Assembly: GCA_041745395.1 (NCBI GenBank)
Contig: JBGTIZ010000411.1
Coordinates: forward strand, 1 to 18,165
DNA length: 18,165 nt
Direction: 5' to 3'
Source: Hadersleviella sp041745395
GTDB lineage: Bacteria > Chloroflexota > Anaerolineae > Promineifilales > Promineifilaceae
The notes under the pieces were generated by a model. It ran no database searches. It saw only the letters and a list, made by a program, of their open reading frames with translations, and had not been told where the DNA came from. This document shows, piece after piece, positions 14,668 through 18,165 of this stretch (its first letter is position 1; every line of letters begins with the position of its first letter). Made by a program: the position numbers and the translations under genes.

Positions 14668-15444
14668 ATGAACTTGAGTTTTAATCAAAATTTAGCAGAA
14701 GGGTATAAAAGCAAATCTCAAATTGCAAGACGGTTAACGGAGGATTGGGTTTTGAAAAATTCCTATTGTCCGCTTTGTGGGAATCAAGGATTAAATGAAT
14801 TTGAGAATAACAGACCCGTTGCAGATTTTTACTGTCAAAAATGTGAAGAAGAATATGAGTTAAAAAGTAAAAAAGGAAGATTAACTAAGACAATTATCGA
14901 TGGGGGTTATAAGAAAATGATAGACCGTATTAATTCTGAGAATAACCCTAATTTCTTTTTTCTTACATACTCTGAATGGGTTGTTGATAATTTCTTGACA
15001 ATACCTAAACATTTTTTCACAGAAAATATTATCATTAAGAGACCACCCTTGAAGAAAACAGCAAGAAGAGCAGGGTGGGTTGGTTGTAATATAGATATTT
15101 CAAGGATTTCAACTACAGGTAAAATTTTTTTGATACGGAACAGCAAAGTAATTAAGCCTGAAGTTGTATTAAAGTCATTCGAGAAAACTCTTTTTATAAG
15201 AGATGAAAAAAAAGAGGCAAAAGGTTGGATTCTAGACATTTTGCAATGTGTTGATTCAATCGATAATGACATTTTTTCTTTGGATGAAATTTATCAGTTT
15301 GAGAAGGTTTTGAAAGTGAAACATCCTGCCAATAATTTTATTAAAGATAAAATTAGACAGCAGTTGCAAGTTTTGAGAGACAAAGGAATTATTGAATTTG
15401 TTGGTCGTGGTAAATACAAGAAGGTTAATTATGGAGATATTTGA
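14668..15444 (+). CDS. dpnC: DpnI-family methyl-directed restriction endonuclease (cuts G-6mA-TC)
   Basis: The protein has 258 residues from ATG 14668; an in-frame TTG at 14656 is unlikely. It aligns from end to end with my recall of pneumococcal DpnI, including ENNRPVADFYC, ELKSKKG, TARRAGW.GCNID and the C-terminal KIRQQLQVLRDKGIIEF then GRGKYKK. Catalytic PD-(D/E)xK residues are present as Asp53, Glu64 and Lys66, and a zinc knuckle as Cys34, Cys37, Cys56 and Cys59. The C-terminal third is the winged helix that reads methylated adenine. DpnI needs no partner methylase: it destroys incoming Dam-methylated DNA, and the host must lack Dam methylation. Composition is very AT-rich compared with the GC-rich surroundings, so recent transfer is likely. 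It overlaps dpnD by 14 nt. Confidence 0.96.
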   Translation: MNLSFNQNLAEGYKSKSQIARRLTEDWVLKNSYCPLCGNQGLNEFENNRPVADFYCQKCEEEYELKSKKGRLTKTIIDGGYKKMIDRINSENNPNFFFLTYSEWVVDNFLTIPKHFFTENIIIKRPPLKKTARRAGWVGCNIDISRISTTGKIFLIRNSKVIKPEVVLKSFEKTLFIRDEKKEAKGWILDILQCVDSIDNDIFSLDEIYQFEKVLKVKHPANNFIKDKIRQQLQVLRDKGIIEFVGRGKYKKVNYGDI

Positions 15445-15625
15445 AATTAGAGTTAAGGAAATACTATCAAGAATTGTTGAAATTGAAGCTGAAAATGAGG
15501 AGCATGCACTTGATTTGGTGAAAAAGAAATATTATGGTGAAAATATTGTTTTAGACTATTCAGATTTTGAAAATGTGGATTTCAAGTCTTTAATAGATGA
15601 GCAAGGGGATAAACATAAAAAATAG
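15431..15625 (+). CDS. dpnD: DpnD/PcfM family small protein, partner of DpnI
   Basis: The protein has 64 residues. ATG 15431 overlaps the last 14 nt of dpnI, so the two are translationally coupled. The sequence EIRVKEILSRIVEIEAENEE followed by ENIVLDYSDFENVDF fits the DpnD/PcfM family pattern (beta strand, EAE..EEA helix, then the IVLD..DF motif). In the pneumococcal DpnI cassette the same gene order, dpnC then overlapping dpnD, is found. DpnD's function is not known. The conserved order here argues that the two genes move as a unit. It is AT-rich like dpnI. Confidence 0.93.
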   Translation: MEIFEIRVKEILSRIVEIEAENEEHALDLVKKKYYGENIVLDYSDFENVDFKSLIDEQGDKHKK

Positions 15626-15942
15626 AGCTTTTTAAGAAAATTCATCAAGCGTACGCTCAGGTGAAAACCTTTCTTGACCGCCCTATCCCTTTGGCCACGG
15701 TCGAAGGGTTATTGCTCCTCAAACTGTATGCGCTCCCTTCCTTATATCGGCAGGGCAACTTCGCCAGAGTGGGTATTTGCGAAAACGATGTTGCCACATT
15801 GCTTCATTATTATCAGCCCGACATAGTCCTTTTACTGGCTGAACTTTCAAATTTTGTCAATGAACCAGATTTTGAAAAAATTAAGAGCGTTGTGTCTTAT
15901 ATTCAGAAGCGTATCAAGCGTTTCAACAATGAGTTTCGCTAA
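15625..15942 (+). pseudogene. 5'-truncated remnant of a nucleotidyltransferase-like (AbiEii-type) gene
   Basis: The open frame begins right at the dpnD stop codon and reads ELFKKIHQAYAQVKTFLDRP, then PLATVEGLLLLKLYALPSLY and RQGNFARVGICENDVATLL, to TAA at 15942. This looks like the C-terminal part of a longer protein; I recall similar 'LLLLKLYALPSLYRQG' ends in nucleotidyltransferase-like hypothetical proteins, but the family is uncertain. There is no ATG or ribosome site in a sensible position; GTG 15661 is the only candidate start and would give 93 residues. Base composition is more balanced than in dpnI/dpnD. The sharp switch at the dpnD stop suggests that acquisition of the dpn pair removed the 5' part of this gene. 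Confidence 0.6.
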
Positions 15943-15997
15943 ACAGGCGGGTGGCTAACACAGCGTGACGGGGCGGCCGTTAGGTGGCAAAAAACGC

Positions 15998-16081
15998 ATG
16001 ACGGTGTTTACCTGCCATTTGTCCAAGACCACCATTCGCACAGCGATTAAGACACGCTATCCCCCGTATCAATCGAATTAG
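15998..16081 (+). pseudogene. 5' fragment of a spheroidene-monooxygenase-like gene
   Basis: ATG 15998 opens a 27-codon frame, MTVFTCHLSKTTIRTAIKTR then YPPYQSN and TAG. It matches the start of the intact gene at 16736 (MTVFTFHLAKTNMLTAVGAL then YRPPTGQ). The DNA match runs from about 15996 to 16067 with scattered differences. The reading frame then stops at the 3' end of the inverted XRE-DUF805 gene, so this is a broken partial copy, not a functional protein. Confidence 0.75.
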
Positions 16082-16623
16082 ACAGCATCTAAACTTTTCG
16101 TCACGGGTGGGTTGGTGTCTTTGATGCCAGGTTGAGCCAGCAAAATGAAGAGGGCAATCTGCCCAAACGGCACGAACCAGAGGATCTGCCACCAGAGGCT
16201 ATGGCCTGCATCGTTTAGCCGTCGGGTGCTTGCGGCGAGGAAGGGTACCAGCAGGATCACCGCTGTAATTTGATATGCTTTTTCGTGGAGGATGGTAGAA
16301 ACGGCCCATACCCCCACCACAAACAGCAAAAACCACCAATACTCAAAGCGCGTCGCCGTGCCGGAAAAGTTAGCGAACTCGCGCAGACCTGTTTTTACCG
16401 CATCAAGCGGCGTCACGGTTATTTCCGTTTCGCTGAGCATCAAATCGCTGGGGTCAATCCCAAATGCTACAGCCAGCGCCCGGACGGATTCGACAGAGGC
16501 GTTGCCGCCGTTTTCCAGCCGTTGAATGGTGCGCAGGCTCAGCCCACACTTTTCGCTAAGCTGTTCTTGCGACCAATTTTCAGCCGTGCGTAATTTCTTT
16601 ACCAAGTTTGAATCAATTTTCAT
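16078..16623 (-). CDS. XRE-family HTH fused to a DUF805 membrane domain
   Basis: The protein has 181 residues from the ATG at 16623 on the minus strand. GAGGA eight bases upstream fits it better than the ATG two codons earlier (16629). Residues of about 1-62 (VKKLRTAENWSQEQLSEKCG then LSLRTIQRLENGGNASVESV) are an XRE/Cro-type HTH. Residues of about 85-175 carry the DUF805 pattern: FANFSGTATRFEYWWFLLFV, a helix pair, RRLNDAGHSLWW, and a hydrophobic end with about three to four membrane segments. HTH-DUF805 fusions are known and suggest a membrane-bound transcription regulator; signal and target are unknown. It lies inverted between a broken and an intact copy of the monooxygenase-like gene and overlaps the broken copy's stop tail to tail. 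Confidence 0.9.
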   Translation of the reverse strand: MKIDSNLVKKLRTAENWSQEQLSEKCGLSLRTIQRLENGGNASVESVRALAVAFGIDPSDLMLSETEITVTPLDAVKTGLREFANFSGTATRFEYWWFLLFVVGVWAVSTILHEKAYQITAVILLVPFLAASTRRLNDAGHSLWWQILWFVPFGQIALFILLAQPGIKDTNPPVTKSLDAV

Positions 16624-16735
16624 CTGCATTTTCCTCAGTCTATTTTTTACGGTTAGTGAATTAGGCAAAGTGTAGCCGAGAAAATGCAGTCATGTCTACG
16701 ACAACTGGGCGTCAGTTGGACGACAGAGGTGGATT

Positions 16736-17440
16736 ATGACGGTGTTTACCTTCCATTTGGCAAAAACCAATATGCTCACAGCAGTTGGGGCACTCTATCG
16801 CCCGCCGACTGGTCAGCAGGTGCGTGGCCTCAAGCACGCCGAGTGCATGACGCGGATGACGCTCGGTGCGCCGATTCTGTCCCCAGCGCGGATGCAACTG
16901 CGCCATCTGGCCATGTTTGCCGCGTGGGAGAGCGAGGGGGCGATAGATGAATTTCTGGGGGGTACGACACACGGCCGTGTACTAGCCACCGGCTGGCATG
17001 TCCGCATGGCCTTCCAGCGCCGCTGGGGTCACCTCACCGAGTTCGACGGACTGGCGGAAAGCGTGGGCGAACAAGACCCCGCCGCCCCTGTGGTAGCGGT
17101 CACGCTGGCGCGCATGAAGCTTCCCCAAGTCCCCCGCTTCATTTATTGGGGCAAGCCCGTCGAAGAACTTGTCCGCGACCATCCCGGCACTACCTTGGCT
17201 TTAGCGGCCATGCGGCTCCCGCGTACGGTCTCCACTTTTTCTGTGTGGACTTCCCAACAAGAGATGGTAGACATGGTTCGGGGACACAGTGCTGTGCCTC
17301 GCCCTGAGCGTCACGCGGTGGCTATGGTCGAGCGCGAGCGCAAAGATTTTCATTTTGAGTTCACGACGCTTCGCTTCAAGCCGCTGGCCGAATATGGGGC
17401 GTGGGAGGGGCGTACCAACATCATTCCAGATGCAATCTGA
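16736..17440 (+). CDS. Spheroidene monooxygenase (CrtA)-like / ABM-fold protein
   Basis: The protein has 234 residues from ATG 16736, with GAGGTGG a few bases upstream. Blocks LKHAECMTRMTLGAPILSPA, FAAWESEGAIDEFL, GWHVRMAFQRRWG, RDHPGTTLALAAMRLPRTVS, FSVWTSQQEMVDMVRGHSAV and TTLRFKPLAEYGAWEGR match proteins usually annotated as spheroidene monooxygenase, which have two dimeric alpha/beta-barrel (antibiotic-biosynthesis-monooxygenase-like) halves. CrtA itself oxidises carotenoids in purple bacteria. No carotenoid gene lies nearby, so the substrate is open and the name may be only a family label. Length is typical and the frame is intact. Confidence 0.85.
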   Translation: MTVFTFHLAKTNMLTAVGALYRPPTGQQVRGLKHAECMTRMTLGAPILSPARMQLRHLAMFAAWESEGAIDEFLGGTTHGRVLATGWHVRMAFQRRWGHLTEFDGLAESVGEQDPAAPVVAVTLARMKLPQVPRFIYWGKPVEELVRDHPGTTLALAAMRLPRTVSTFSVWTSQQEMVDMVRGHSAVPRPERHAVAMVERERKDFHFEFTTLRFKPLAEYGAWEGRTNIIPDAI

Positions 17441-17459
17441 CAATACAGCCATGAGTCCA

Positions 17460-17560
17460 CTGCAAAAAGGGCAATTTCACCGCGGAGAGCGCGGAGATTT
17501 TCTCGAGAAAGCCCGCTCTTTTCGTCATTCGTCATTTGTAATTCGTCCCTTTTTTCAGGA
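17460..17560. repeat. Low-complexity intergenic repeat remnants
   Basis: CACCGCGGAGAGCGCGGAGA (17478-17497) and TTCGTCATTCGTCATTTG (17519-17536) look like the short dispersed motifs often seen between bacterial genes. TTTTCTCGAGAAA (17498-17510) is a small palindrome, a possible weak hairpin. No gene is seen between 17441 and 17586. Confidence 0.4.
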
Positions 17561-17586
17561 AGCTCAGCCATACATCTTCCCAAAAT

Positions 17587-18057
17587 ATGAATATTGACGA
17601 AACTCTTGTAAGCCATTTGGTCGCCTCACAGTTTCCCCAATGGGCAACCCTTCCGATAAAGCCAGTCGAATTTAGTGGATGGGATAATCGAACATTTCGT
17701 CTGGGCGACAATATGAGTGTAAGACTTCCTAGTGCAGAGCGGTATGTTGCCCAGGTGGAAAAAGAACAATATTGGCTACCAAAACTTGCACCTTTTCTTC
17801 CATTCCCAATCCCTATCCCATTGGCATTGGGGAATCCCGATAAAAATTATCCGTGGCCATGGTCAATCTACCAATGGCTTGAAGGTGATAATCCTACACC
17901 TGAAAACATTAGCAACCTTCATGAATTTGCAATTTCATTGGCTCAATTTCTTGTCGCGCTTCAACGAATTGATTCCTCTGGCGGGCCGCCACCCGGAGAA
18001 CACAATTTTTTTCGTGGTGGGTCACTAAGGCCAACGAAAAAACTAAAGTATTCGTGA
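17587..18057 (+). pseudogene. Aminoglycoside phosphotransferase family protein, 3' end cut off by an insertion
   Basis: The ATG at 17587 opens MNIDETLVSHLVASQFPQWA, then FSGWDNRTFRLGDNMSVRLP, EKEQYWLPKLAPFLP, PWPWSIYQWLEGD and GGPPPGEHNFFRGGS. This matches the N-terminal half of APH-family kinases (usually about 300 residues), including the nucleotide-binding N-lobe Lys/Arg region. After GGSL at about 18027 the sequence turns into an unrelated tail (RPTKKLKYS) and stops. The catalytic loop (HGD..xxN) and the Mg-binding DxD are therefore missing, so no kinase activity is expected. An insertion-sequence end probably starts at the break. The family is clear; resistance to any drug is not implied. 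Confidence 0.88.
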
Positions 18058-18165
18058 ACAGATGATATACTCATCTCCCAAAAGGAGAGGAAGATGGAAA
18101 TCACTCTAGAAATTCGAGACATGCTGAACGAGACAAGAGAACACCTGAGCGGTTACAAACGCCGA
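18028..18165 (+). mobile_element. Left end of an insertion sequence (probably ISAzo13-like), truncated by the window edge
   Basis: From about 18028 (TAAGGCCAACG) the phosphotransferase reading is lost, and a short leader precedes a strong ribosome site and a new ORF at 18094. The boundary could be off by a few bases. The right end, terminal repeat partner and target duplication lie outside the window, so family assignment rests only on the start of the transposase. Confidence 0.6.
18094..18165 (+). CDS. Start of a probable ISAzo13-family transposase (partial)
   Basis: ATG 18094 lies three bases after AAAGGAGAGG (18081-18090). The 24 visible residues begin MEITLEIRDMLNETREHLSG and end YKRR at the window edge. 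They resemble, from recall, the N-terminus of ISAzo13-type transposases (MEL..E.......TA..LKG..RR). There are too few residues to confirm the family. Its position at the break of a truncated gene supports a transposase. Confidence 0.55.
   Translation, partial: MEITLEIRDMLNETREHLSGYKRR

Noticed and set aside
16702..16718. CAACTG-N5-CAGTTG inverted repeat upstream of the monooxygenase-like gene
   Set aside because: It is a six-base stem that could occur by chance; it may be an operator between the divergent genes, but there is no second copy or supporting signal.

Overview
The window looks like a chromosomal accessory stretch from a filamentous or sludge/soil-type member of the Chloroflexota. 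The reasons are a large MalT-type LuxR regulator, secreted NHL and FG-GAP propeller proteins that both end in a short 'LP..xRP' tail, a mostly GC-rich and heavily G/C-ending codon usage, and very frequent ACGGCCGT(G) palindromes. The phylum assignment is inference; there is no rRNA or other marker gene here. No tRNA, rRNA or CRISPR array was seen.

Layout. 1-2050: a secreted NHL beta-propeller protein, bracketed by two copies of a 32-nt direct repeat and followed by a near-palindromic hairpin. 2098-5975: a small VOC/glyoxalase-like protein, then a 1137-residue secreted protein with seven near-identical FG-GAP blades and a beta-strand-repeat C-terminal half. 6127-8120: a polytopic membrane protein (DUF4386-like), a DUF4287 protein and an HSL-type esterase, separated by hairpins built from the CACGGCCGTG palindrome. 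8238-9077: a LuxR-type HTH fused to four membrane helices. 9078-9384: a strong terminator and a striking set of three ACGT-centred palindromes at a 22-bp period. 9385-9947: an overlapping DUF4160-DUF2442 pair. 10084-11448: a lipoprotein with WD40-like blades. 11584-14220: a MalT-like ATPase/LuxR regulator.

14292-15942 is the most informative defence-related island. An antitoxin-like HTH protein without a toxin is followed by an AT-rich, overlapping gene pair recognisable as dpnI (DpnC, the restriction enzyme that cuts only G-6mA-TC methylated DNA) and dpnD. Directly abutting dpnD is the 5'-truncated remnant of another gene, which suggests the pair landed in or replaced part of that gene. GATC itself is scarce across the whole window: a hand count gives about 13 sites, against roughly 70 expected.

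15998-18165 carries rearrangement scars. There is a 5' fragment of a spheroidene-monooxygenase-like gene, an inverted XRE-DUF805 membrane regulator, the intact monooxygenase-like gene, and an aminoglycoside-phosphotransferase-like gene cut off by what looks like the left end of an insertion sequence, whose transposase starts at 18094 and runs off the window.
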